From NCBI GenBank assembly GCA_016717005.1, contig JADJUF010000001.1, positions 868,001 to 932,000 of the forward strand: a stretch of 64,000 nt of DNA. The letters are read 5' to 3'. A program made the translations under genes and the position numbers. Below, piece by piece: positions 41,714 to 51,021 of this stretch. The notes under the pieces are model-generated. The model made no database searches. It was not told where the DNA came from and was given only the letters and a program-made list of their open reading frames with translations. Origin of the DNA: Myxococcales bacterium (GTDB lineage: Bacteria; Myxococcota_A; Polyangia; Haliangiales; Haliangiaceae). Within the stretch, counting starts at the first letter, position 1, and each line of letters starts with the position of its first letter.

Positions 41714-44001
41714 CTAGCGTTCGACCCGGCGCACCAGCGCCTCGGCCGAGACGATCCACGGCGGTTCGGGCACGTCGTCGAGCTGGTAGAAGCCGCCGCA
41801 GAACGCGCGGTGCGGGCACGGGCCGCAGGCGGCGGTGTGGACCCGCCGCTCGGCCAGGTACGCCGCCAGGTTCACGGTGTCGTTGTTCACGAACACCATG
41901 TGCCGGCGCAGCTTGTTGAGATCGCCGGCCAGGTAGCGCTCGTAGCCCGGCGCGTAGCAGAACGGCAGGTTGATGACCTGGATCTTCATGCGCTCGGCGA
42001 AGGCGTCGATGAAGCGCATGACCACCTCGGCGGCCTCGGCGGTGTCGGGCGCGTGCCGGGTCGTGGCCCGCCCGAACGGGGTCAGGAACTGGATGTTGAG
42101 CCAGCGCAGGCCCAGCGCCAGCGCCAGCTCGCCGACCGCCGGCAGCTCGGCGTGGTTGTGCTTGGTCAGCGTGATGTTCATGCCCAGCTCGACGCCGGGC
42201 GGCGCCGCGGCGACGCAGTGCTCGATGCCAGCCACGGTCTGCTCGAAGGCCTCGGCGACGCCGACCTCGCGGCCGTGCGAGCGCGCGGTGGCGCCGTGGA
42301 CGCTGAACAGGAGCGTGGTCAGGCCCGAGGTCACCAGCCGCCGCGCGAACTCGGGGTACGCGCACAGCCGGCCGTTGGTGGTGACGTTGACGCGGTCGTA
42401 GCCGAGCGCGCGGGCGTAGCGGACCAGCGGCACCAGCTCGGGGTTGAGCGTGGGCTCGCCGCCGTCGAAGTCGACCATGTGGACCCCGGCCTGCCGGTAC
42501 TTCGCGAGGTGCTCGCGCTGCCGGGTCGGGTGGCCGTCGATCTGCGTGCGGGTGCCCACCGCGCAGAACGTGCAGTGGTTGTTGCACACGTAGGTCACGT
42601 TCATGATCAGCTTGTGCGGGCCGCTCGAGGCGGCGAGCCGCGCCTGGAACGTGCGCATGAACCGATCGAGCGTCGCGCGATCGAGCGTCGACAGCGCCGG
42701 GCCGCCGCCGCGCTGGAAGTGCGGCCCCCAGTCGTCGACCACCGGCAGCGAACGCCCGGCGGCCAGCGCGGTGCCGGGCAGCGGCGTCGCGTACTGCACC
42801 GCCGGCCACGCGCCGTGCTCGTCCCACAGCTCGAGCGCGAACCCGAGCGTGGCGTTGACGTCGTCGCCGGTCTCGCCCGGCAGGCCGATCATGTAGTGGA
42901 CCAGGAGCGGCACGCCGGCCTTGTGCGCGTCGGCCGCGACCTGGCGGATCCGCCCCAGATCGAGCTGCTTGCCGACCGCGGCGTCGAGCACGCGCTGCGA
43001 TCCGCTCTCGGCCGACACGCTGACGGTCGTGACCCGGCCGCGCATCCGGGCGAGGTGGCGCGGCTCGAGGTAGTCGGCGCGCAGGCCGTTGGGCAGATCG
43101 AACGCCAGGTCGTGATCCTCGAGCAGCGCCAGCAGGCGGTCGAAGTGCGCGGCGTTGACGTTGGCCAGCTCGTCGAGGATCGCCAGCCGGGTCGCGCGGT
43201 GGTCGCGCGCCAGCGCCGCGAGGTGGGCGTCGAGGCGGGCCGGGCTCAGCGGCGCTGCAGCTTGGGCTCGCCCGGGAGGCGCCCGGGGTTCGAGCTGCAG
43301 TGCGCGCAGGTGAAGGGGCAGCCGCGCGAGGTGATCACCGGCAAGGTCCGGCCGTCGATCGGGAACGCCCAGCGGCCGCGGCCGAGATCGGCGACGACGC
43401 GCGCGGCGAAGGCGTCGCGGGCCGGCAGCTCGACGAGATCCCAGGCCGGCAGCGGCAGCGCGTCGAGGTCGGGGCGCGCGCCGTGGTGGGTCACGCGGCC
43501 GGCGGCGGCGACGACCGCGGCGATCACCGTCGGCACGGTGACCTCGGCCTCGTACTTCACGTAGGCCGCGACCTCGGGGTACGCGGCGAGCACCGCGCGG
43601 TCGCCGGTCTCGACGTAGTGCTGGCCCGACTGGTAGCAATCGGCCAGGACGATCGGCGCGCGGCCGGCCAGCCCGGTCAACAGCTCAGCCAGGACGTCGT
43701 CGCGGTGCGGCGGCCGGTGGAACGGCGTGTACGCGACCACGATCGCCTCGAGGTCCGCGGCGCCGGGGACGGCGGCGAGCACCTCGGCCACCGGCGCGCC
43801 CAGGTGGGCCCGGCCGTCGGCGCGCCAGGCCAGGCCGCTGCCGGGCAGCGCGAAGGCGTCGACCAGCGCGACCTCGTCGCCGGCGGCGCGCAGCACCGCG
43901 GCCAGCTGCACGGCCCCGAGGTCGGCGTGGAACGGATAGTCGATGAAGTCGCGCGCGACCGTCAGCGGCGGGTGCACGACCGCGATCCGACGCCCGGTCA
44001 C
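41714..44001 (-). CDS. B12-binding-type radical SAM – second radical SAM fusion, apparent frameshift
   Basis: GTG 44001 starts a cobalamin-binding-like domain (IAVVHPPLTVARDFIDYPFH, LGAVQLAAVLRAAGDEVALV, DLEAIVVAYTPFH). There is no DxHxxG, so cobalamin may be bound base-off without His or not at all. A B12/radical SAM domain follows with ITSRGCPFTCAHCSS. Near 43246–43256 one base must be added to continue (SPARLDAHLAAL, VSVSAESGSQRVLDAAVGKQ, HYMIGLPGETGDDV). A second radical SAM domain has CNNHCTFC, FDGGEPTLNPELVPL, LFSVHGATARSHG and the tail LPFCYAPGYERY plus CGPCPHRAFCGGFYQ. Total ~760 residues. Two 4Fe-4S radical sites in one chain. Confidence 0.78.
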
Positions 44002-44054
44002 CGGCGTGGCTCCCCGGCGTCCGAGGACGACCGCCCGACCGGTTCACGGACCAT
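43998..44054 (-). CDS. 18-residue leaderless upstream ORF coupled to the B12-type radical SAM gene
   Basis: ATG 44054 begins MVREPVGRSSSDAGEPRR and its TGA overlaps the radical SAM GTG start as GTGA (43998–44001). TACACT (44066–44061) ends 6 nt before the ATG, so the transcript would start at this small ORF. It may be a coupling leader peptide or a tiny product. The sequence has no Cys and no recognised precursor motif. Confidence 0.4.
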   Translation of the reverse strand: MVREPVGRSSSDAGEPRR

Positions 44055-44060
44055 CGCGGT

Positions 44061-44066
44061 AGTGTA
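44061..44066 (-). promoter_or_regulatory. Putative -10 box (TACACT) before the 18-residue ORF
   Basis: TACACT on the minus strand, 6 nt before ATG 44054. Confidence 0.4.
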
Positions 44067-44173
44067 TGTCCTCGGCGGCGCCGCGGGGGTCGGGTTTCGG
44101 GTCGGGTTTCAGACCGCCGTGACGACGTCGTGCGCGCGCGGCGGCCTTGATCGGCGACACCACCAGCGTGGGG

Positions 44174-44179
44174 TACACT
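44174..44179 (+). promoter_or_regulatory. Putative -10 box (TACACT) of the 44187 radical SAM gene
   Basis: TACACT, 7 nt before GTG 44187; divergent partner of the identical box at 44066–44061. Confidence 0.4.
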
Positions 44180-44186
44180 CGCCCGG

Positions 44187-46008
44187 GTGACCGACGCCAC
44201 CCTCGACGACGTGCGCGCCCGCGAGGCGGCCGCCCACGACCAGCGCAACTGGGTGCGGCTGACCTACGACTGCAACGACCGCTGCATCTTCTGCCTCGAC
44301 TCGCGCGCGCACGACGGCGAGCTGCGCGACCCCGACGAGGTCAAGCGCCAGATCCTCGACGGGCGCAAGGCCGGCGCGACCCGGCTGATCCTGTCGGGGG
44401 GCGAGCCGACGATCCACCCGCGGTTCGTCGACTTCGTGCGCCTGGGCCGGCTGGCCGGGTACCCGCGCATCCAGACCGTCACCAACGGCCGGCTGTTCGC
44501 GTACAAGGACTTCCTGACCCGGGCGCTCGACGCGGGCCTGACCGAGATCACGTTCTCGATCCACGGGCCGAACGCCAAGATCCACGACGCGCTGGTCGGC
44601 GTGCCCGGCGCGTTCGAGCAGGAGGTCGCCGGGCTCGAGCACGCGCTCGCCGACGGCCGCCCGATCATCAACATCGACGTGTGCGTCAACCGCGGCAACG
44701 TCCGGCAGCTCCCGACCTTGATCGAGACCTTCGTCGCCAAGGGCGTGCGCGAGTACGACCTGCTGCACGTGATCCCGTTCGGCCGGGCCTACACCGACGG
44801 CAAGGAGATCCTGTTCTACGACCTGGCCGAGATGCAGCCGTACCTGCAGGCCGCGTTCGCGTGGGCGCGCCAGCCCGACATGCACATCTGGCTCAACCGG
44901 TTCCCGCCGGCGCACTGCGAGGGCTTCGAGGATCTGATCCAGGACCCGTACAAGCTCAACGACGAGGTCCGCGGCCGCCAGGAGGAGTACGAGCTCCTGC
45001 TCGAGCGCGGCCAGCCGCTGCACTGCCGCGCGCCCGAGCAGTGCCGGCACTGCTACCTGCAGCCGCTGTGCGACACGCTCGACGCGGTCCGGGCGACCGC
45101 CGCCGGGGCGTTCGAGGTGGTCCGGGTCGACACCCGCTGGGAGGCGACGCGGCCGCCGATCTACGGCGGTGATCCGGCGAGCGCCAAGCGCGCCGCGGCG
45201 CTGGCGGCGGCGATGGCGGCCACGACGCCGACGCGGGCGAGCGGCCACCGGCGACGGCAAGCGCCGGCTGCCGGTGCTGGGCCGCGCGCTCGAGCCACGG
45301 CTGCCGGCGCCCGCGCTGGCCCGCCACGGCGGCGCCCGTCAGGTCGAGGTCGTCGCCGCCGATCTCGCGAGCGCCCGGGCCGCGGCCGCGGCGTTCGACG
45401 GCGTCGCCGAGCTGGCGCTCGAGCTCGATCGCTACGACGACCTGGCCGCGGCGCTGGTCGACGGCGCAATCGACGGCCGCCGCCTGACCCGCGCGGTCGC
45501 GCCCGACGCGGCGACCGCGGCGGCGCTGCTGGCGATCGCCGGCGCGTTCGAGGTGGTCGTGCCGCTGCGCGCCGACACCGCGCCGTGGCTGCGCGGCCTG
45601 ACCGAGGTGTCGCCGCGCCTGGTCGTGCGCCAGCCCAGCTACGACCGGGTCAGCGACGCGCAGGTCCACGACGTCGATCTGCGCGCGTTCTTCGACGCGT
45701 TCACCGCCCCGGTGCCGGTCGAGAACGTGCCGGCCTGCATCCTCGGCCGGGCGCCGCGGCCGGCGCGCGCGACCGTCGACACGGCGATGATGCGCGCCGA
45801 CGGCCGGCTCGAGATCTTCCGCTACACGCGCCGGTTCGTGGCCGAGCACTTCCACAGCCAGGCGCTGCGGTGCCGCGGCTGCGTCGAGGCGCCGCGCTGC
45901 CGCGGCCTGCACGTCAACTACATCCGCGCCCACGGCTTCGGCGCGCTGACGCCGATCGCGCCGGGCGCGGTCACCGCCGCGGCCGTGACGGCCGCTACGG
46001 CGCCGTGA
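44187..46008 (+). CDS. Radical SAM protein with degenerate second module, apparent frameshift
   Basis: From GTG 44187: C29-NDR-C33-IF-C36, LILSGGEPTIHPRFVDFV, ITFSIHGPNAKIHDALVGVP and CRHCYLQPLCDTLDAV. Near 45235–45250 (CGGGCGAGCGGCC) the frame shifts. The continuation (GDGKRRLPVLGRALEPRLPA) is a second module with no CxxxCxxC, ending VPACILGRAPR and CRGCVEAPRCRGLHVNYIRA with HGFGALTPI. This mirrors the 38178 protein, but with the degenerate module at the C-terminus. Total ~605 residues. The 3' end overlaps a convergent lipoprotein gene by 14 bp. Confidence 0.75.
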
Positions 46009-47471
46009 GCCGACAGCAGCGGAAGCCGATCGTCGGCAGCACGGTGTCGACGGTGGCGCGCGAGGTCCGGAAGCCGCACGTCGCGCCCAGCCCGGGGCTG
46101 TCGTAGGCGCCGCCGCGCAGCACCGCGATGTTGACGCCGGCGCTCTGACCGGTGATGTCGTCGGTCCACTCCTTGACGTTGCCCGACATGTCGAAGACGC
46201 CAGCGGTCGAGGCGCACGTGCCCATCGCGCCGGTGGCCAGCACGACGTCGTCATCGGCGCCGCCCGGGATCCCGTCGTGGCTCTCGGTGTTGCACTGGTC
46301 GGGGGCGAACAGCCCGCCGTACGGGTACGCGGTGGCCGGGCTGCCCTCGCACGCCGACTGCCACTGCGCCGGGGTGCACAGCACCTTGCCGGCGGCGGCG
46401 CACGCGGTCGCGGCGGTCGCGAACGTGGCGGCGCGCCACGGCTGCGCCATCGGCTTGGAGCAGGCCCGAGCCGAGGACGCCCCGGCCGCGAGCGCGGTGG
46501 CGTCGGGGCGCGACGCCTCGTACTGATCGATGTAGAAGTCGAGGCCCGCGACGGTGACGTGGGCCATCACGTCGATCACCCGGCCCGGTCCGGTCGCGTC
46601 GTCGACCACGCCGTTGCAGTCGTTGTCGAGCCCGTCGCACGCCTCGGGCGAGCTGGGCTGGGCGTCGGGCAGCGCCGACAGATCGCAGCTGGTCCGGGTC
46701 GGATCGGCCGGGTCGCACCGGCGCTCACCGACGTCGCGGCACACGCCCAGGCCGCCGTCGTCGCACGCGGCGCCGAGGTCGGGGAAGCTGTCGTCGATCA
46801 CGCCGTCGCAGTCGCCGTCGGCGCCGTCGCACAGCTGCTCGGACAGGACGATGCCGCTGGGCACGCTGGGATCGAACTCGACGCCGGCCCCGTACGCGCA
46901 GTACCAGCGGGTCACGCCGCCGCGGGTCGCGCAGGTCATGGTCGTGCCCTCGCACGGCGTCCCGGGCGTGGTCCGGCACTGGCCCGGTCGGCGGCGGCGG
47001 CAGGGTCTCGTCGACCACGCCGTCGCAGTCGTCGTCGACGCCGTTGCAGTCCTCGGCGATCGTCGGGAACAACGGGCACCGGTACTCGCAGGTCAGCGGA
47101 TCGGCGTCGTGGTCGGCGAAGCCCGGCTGGCAGTCGACCAGCGTGCACGCGCCGGCCACGCAGGTCTGGATCGCCCCAAGGCCGACGCAGCGGTGGCCGC
47201 AGGTGCCGCAGTTGTTGGGGTCGTTGTCCTTGTCGAAGGCGTTGTCGACCACGCCGTCGCAGTCCTGATCGATCTCGTCGCAGGTGTCGTCGGGCCCCGA
47301 CGGCACGCACGCCGTCGCGTCGGGATCGCCGCCGCCGCCATCGCCGCCGCCGCCACCGTCGCCGAGCCCGCCGTCGCCGTCGGCGCCCGGGCGGTTGAGG
47401 TCGAACGGCGACACGTCGCAGGCGCCCGCGGCGAGGCCGACCGCCACGACCACGACCAGCCACGCGCGCAT
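45995..47471 (-). CDS. MopE-motif lipoprotein with C-terminal FGE/SUMF1-like domain, apparent frameshift
   Basis: ATG 47471 overlaps the upstream stop (TGATG). Lipobox GLAAGACDVSPF is followed by a Gly/Asp linker and MopE-type motifs (CDEIDQDCDGVVDNAFDKD, CNGVDDDCDGVVDE). Near 46978 a GGG must lose one base to reach TMTCATRGG, further CDGADGDCDG and CDGLDNDCNG motifs, then a formylglycine-generating-enzyme-like domain (FYIDQYEAS, GKVLCTPAQWQSACEG, MSGNVKEWTDD, VLRGGAY, GFRCCRL). The FGE active-site Cys pair is not obvious, so a binding role is as likely as catalysis. About 490 residues, surface-exposed. Confidence 0.72.
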
Positions 47472-50400
47472 CACGCCCGCCTCCGCCGTGAGGCCAGCGC
47501 CAGCGCGAGCGCCAGGCCCAGCGCCGCGCCGCCGCCGCCGCCACCGGCCGCGCACCCGCCGCCGGCCGCGGTCACGATGTCGGGTCGGTAGGTGGCGCGA
47601 TCGATCGCGCAGCGCGGGCCCTCGGGCGCGACCACGCACGTGAACCCGGGCGAGCAGTCGATCTCCTTGCACGGGTCGTCGATGCAGCCGCCGCCCTGAC
47701 AGACCGCGCCGGGGCCGCAGGTCACGCCCGCGCACGGGTCGGCGGCGCACGCGCCGTTGGCGCACGCCTGACCGCCGGGGCAGGTCACGCCCGCGCACGC
47801 GTCGGGCACGCAGGTGTCGTCGGCGCTGCAGCGCTCGCCGTCGGGACACGCGCCGTCGTCGCAGTTGCCGCGGCAGGCCCCGGCGTAGCAGCTGCACCCG
47901 AGCACGTCGGTGCAGCCGGTCGCGCAGTCGACGTCGGCGCACGGATCGGCGACGCAGGTCGAGGCCACGCAGATCTCGCCGCCCGGACACCCGAGCACGT
48001 CGCAGTCGACGCAGGTCCCGAGCCGACAGACCTCGAGCGCGCCGCAGGTGACGCCGGCGCACGGGTCGACGCACTGGTTGGCCTGGCACAGCTCGTCGGG
48101 CGCGCAGCCGGCGCACGCGTCGGGCACGCAGAACGGCCCGGCCGGGGTGTCGGCGCAGGTCAGCCCGGCCGGGCACGGGAACTCGCCGCCCGTGCACGGG
48201 ACCCGGCACGCGCCCTCGACGCACGAGGTCGTGCCGGGGCACGGAGCCAGGTCATCGGCGAGGCCGTCGCAGTCGTCGTCGAGGCCGTTGCAGGTCTCGG
48301 TGCCCGGCTCGATCGCGCCGACGCACACGATCATCCCGGCGATGCAGGCCTGCGTGCCGAGCTGACACGGCGCCATGTCGTTGGTCCCGCACGGCAGGCC
48401 GATCGCCGGATCGTCCTCGTCGAACGCGCCGTCGCAGTCGTCGTCGAGCCCGTTGCACAGGTCGACCAGCGAGGTCGGCACGCAGCCGGGGATGCACGCG
48501 ATGCCATCGTCGATCGCGCCGTCGCAGTCGTCGTCGAGGCCGTTGCAGACCTCGGGCATCGGCGCCGCGCCGGGATCGGTGATCACGCACTCCACGCCCG
48601 AGCCGTCGGCCGCGCACACGTACGTACCGGTGCCCAGGCACGCGCCGAGCTCGCCGTCGTCGCACGCCAGGCCCCGGGTCGGGAAGTCCTCGTCGACCAG
48701 GGTGTCGCAGTCGTCGTCGAGACCGTTGCAGGTCTCGAACACGATCGAGCCCGAGACGATCGTCGCGAGCGCGTTGGCCAGCGCGTTCTCGTCGCCGACC
48801 AGGAACGCGGTGCCGGTGCCGCCGGCGGCGGCGACCGCGTCGAGCTGGGCCTGCTCCGAGGCCAGCACCGAGAACCCGACCACGAACGTGTCGACCCCGG
48901 CGCCGCGCAGGGCCGCGGCGGCCGCGACCGGGTCGCCCTGGCAGCTCTCGGCGCCGTCGGTGAGCAAGATGACGCCGTAGCGACGGCAGCCGCCGGTCGC
49001 GGCCGCGTCGCACGCCTTGATCGGAGCCAGGTAGTCCTGGGCCGCGGCCAGCGAGTTGGCCAGCGGCGTCGGGCCGGTGCCGCGCAGCTCGCAGTCGCCG
49101 CCCGGGCAGTAGGCGCCGATCGCCTGGCCCGGATCGAACGCGGTCTCGCGGCCGTCGAGCCAGCTGAGGTAGCGATCGGGATCGGCGCCGAAGCCGACCA
49201 GCACGTCGGCGCCGCGCCGCGGCGGGCCGCAGTTGCCGGCGTAGTTGACGCACTCGTCGCCGGGCGAGGTGGCCCGGACCGCGATCGAGCCGAGGCTGCC
49301 GCCGTTGACGTTGCACAGCGACGCGCCGGTGTTGTTCGTGGGGTCGTCGTAGCTGCAGCAGATCGACGCGCACTCGAACCAGCCCGCGACCTGGCAGCTG
49401 CGATCGATCGCGGTGTCCTGGTGGTAGCGCGCCAGCGCGAAGTCGATCTCCGGGTACGCCGCGATCACCGTCGACAGCGCGCCCTTGGCCTGGAACAGGC
49501 GCGAGTCGTCGGCGGCGCCGTCGCCGTCCTGATCGAGGCCGGGGTGATCGAGCGAGCCGTCGCCGAAGGTCGGCACGCCGGTCAGCGAGCCGAGCATCGA
49601 GCCCGAGGTGTCGACGACGACCATGAACCGGGCCCGGGCGTCGGTGACCGGGCCGACGCACGCCGGCACGTCGGGCGGGCAGCTCTGGGGCACGCCGCCG
49701 ACGCAGGCCGGCATCGGCCCGCCCGCGCACATCAGCGGCGGCAGACCCTCATCGATCAGGTCGTCGAAGTCGTTGTCGAAGCCGTCGCAGAACTCGCCGA
49801 CGTACCCGCCCGAGATCTGGAGCTCGCCGACGCCGCCGCCGGCCTCGCCCTGGCAGATGGCGCAGGTGCCGCCGAGCGCGCCGCCGACGCTGAAGACCGA
49901 CTCGTCGGCGATCAGGCCGTTGACCGACAGCACCGAGATGATGCCGCCGCCGCCGCCGCCGCCGCAGTCGTCGCAGGTGCCGCCCTGCTGGGCCGGGGCC
50001 GCGCACTCGCCGGTCGGGTCGGCCGCCAGGCCCTGGGTGTCGCCGCCGAGGCCGCCGGTGGCGGTGATCCGGGCGGTCGCGGTGATGGCCACGTTGTCGC
50101 CGACCAGGAAGACGGTGCCGCCGGCGCCACCGCCGGCGGAGTCGTTGCCGTTGCCGCAGCCACGGCGGCCGTTGGTGTCGACGCGGCCGGCGATCGTGAT
50201 CTGGCCGGTCTGGGTCGCGTCGAGCGCGGCCAGGACCACGCGCCCGCCGCCCGGGCCGGCGGTGTTGACGGTGGTGCCGTCGCCGTCGCGGCAGCCCTTG
50301 TCGCCGCCGGCGGCGCCGAACTCGGGCTGGTAGATCGAGTGGTAGAACTCCTGCCCCGCCACCGTCGGCAGCCCGTCGTTGCCGGCGCGGCAGTTGCTGG

Positions 50401-50926
50401 TGTCGCTGCACGACGGCACGCCGCCGGCGTCGTAGACCACCGAGTTGCCGCAGTCCTCCTCGAAGTCGCGCGGGAACGACTGCGTGCCGGTGATGTCCTT
50501 GGTGCCGCGGCCGCCGCGGCCGAAGTGCGCGCCGCCGCCGCCGGAGTCGCGCACCGCGCAACCGCCCTGCCCGCCCGCGGCCGCGTTGGGACCGCCGCCG
50601 TCACCGCAGATCAGCGTCTGGTAGCCCGCGCCCTTGGCGACGATGCGGGACGTCGCGTCGATGGTGATCATCGGCGCGCGCAGCTCGAGGTTGCCGGTGG
50701 CGAGCTTGCTGCCGCCGGCGTACGGCACGACCTCGATCGTGCCGCCGTTGCGCACGGTCACCGACGCGAACGTGTGCACGCCCGACAGCTGACAGGTGAT
50801 GCCGTCGACGACCAGCGTCGGTCCGGCGATGTTGCACGGCGCCGCCGCGACCGAGCGCGGCACGGCGAGGACGGCCATCACGAGCGCACACGCGCCGATC
50901 AGGCCAGGACGGACAGGGGACCCCAC
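47471..50926 (-). CDS. Large surface protein: beta-helix-like start, VWA domain, MopE repeats, MYXO-CTERM-like anchor
   Basis: About 1151 residues from GTG 50926 (start uncertain). Signal peptide GACALVMAVLAVPRSVAAAP. Residues ~30–390 are Gly-rich and repetitive (VTVRNGGTIEVVPYAGGSKL). A MopE motif (CDGFDNDFDDLIDEG) precedes a VWA domain (FMVVVDTSGSM, a full MIDAS). Four more CNGLDDDCDG-type motifs and a long Cys-rich array (DPCAGVTCG, PDACAGVTCPGG) follow. The end CAAGGGGGGAALGL plus LALALASRRRRA is a MYXO-CTERM-type tripartite sorting tail. Expected on the cell surface, metal-binding. First gene of a pair with the FGE-like lipoprotein. Confidence 0.82.
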   Translation of the reverse strand: MGSPVRPGLIGACALVMAVLAVPRSVAAAPCNIAGPTLVVDGITCQLSGVHTFASVTVRNGGTIEVVPYAGGSKLATGNLELRAPMITIDATSRIVAKGAGYQTLICGDGGGPNAAAGGQGGCAVRDSGGGGAHFGRGGRGTKDITGTQSFPRDFEEDCGNSVVYDAGGVPSCSDTSNCRAGNDGLPTVAGQEFYHSIYQPEFGAAGGDKGCRDGDGTTVNTAGPGGGRVVLAALDATQTGQITIAGRVDTNGRRGCGNGNDSAGGGAGGTVFLVGDNVAITATARITATGGLGGDTQGLAADPTGECAAPAQQGGTCDDCGGGGGGGIISVLSVNGLIADESVFSVGGALGGTCAICQGEAGGGVGELQISGGYVGEFCDGFDNDFDDLIDEGLPPLMCAGGPMPACVGGVPQSCPPDVPACVGPVTDARARFMVVVDTSGSMLGSLTGVPTFGDGSLDHPGLDQDGDGAADDSRLFQAKGALSTVIAAYPEIDFALARYHQDTAIDRSCQVAGWFECASICCSYDDPTNNTGASLCNVNGGSLGSIAVRATSPGDECVNYAGNCGPPRRGADVLVGFGADPDRYLSWLDGRETAFDPGQAIGAYCPGGDCELRGTGPTPLANSLAAAQDYLAPIKACDAAATGGCRRYGVILLTDGAESCQGDPVAAAAALRGAGVDTFVVGFSVLASEQAQLDAVAAAGGTGTAFLVGDENALANALATIVSGSIVFETCNGLDDDCDTLVDEDFPTRGLACDDGELGACLGTGTYVCAADGSGVECVITDPGAAPMPEVCNGLDDDCDGAIDDGIACIPGCVPTSLVDLCNGLDDDCDGAFDEDDPAIGLPCGTNDMAPCQLGTQACIAGMIVCVGAIEPGTETCNGLDDDCDGLADDLAPCPGTTSCVEGACRVPCTGGEFPCPAGLTCADTPAGPFCVPDACAGCAPDELCQANQCVDPCAGVTCGALEVCRLGTCVDCDVLGCPGGEICVASTCVADPCADVDCATGCTDVLGCSCYAGACRGNCDDGACPDGERCSADDTCVPDACAGVTCPGGQACANGACAADPCAGVTCGPGAVCQGGGCIDDPCKEIDCSPGFTCVVAPEGPRCAIDRATYRPDIVTAAGGGCAAGGGGGGAALGLALALALASRRRRA

Positions 50927-51021
50927 GCCGACATGGTCGCACTTGGGGGCGATCGCGTCGGGTCGCGGTGGGGTGCCGATCCGACGGCACCCACACCGGG
51001 GCCCCATGTGGGCGCCGTCGG

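Noticed and set aside
41714..44001. Two separate genes instead of one B12/radical SAM–radical SAM fusion
   Set aside because: The first frame stops in mid radical SAM domain (just after the CxxxCxxC) and the second has no start but continues that same domain, so a one-base error fits better.
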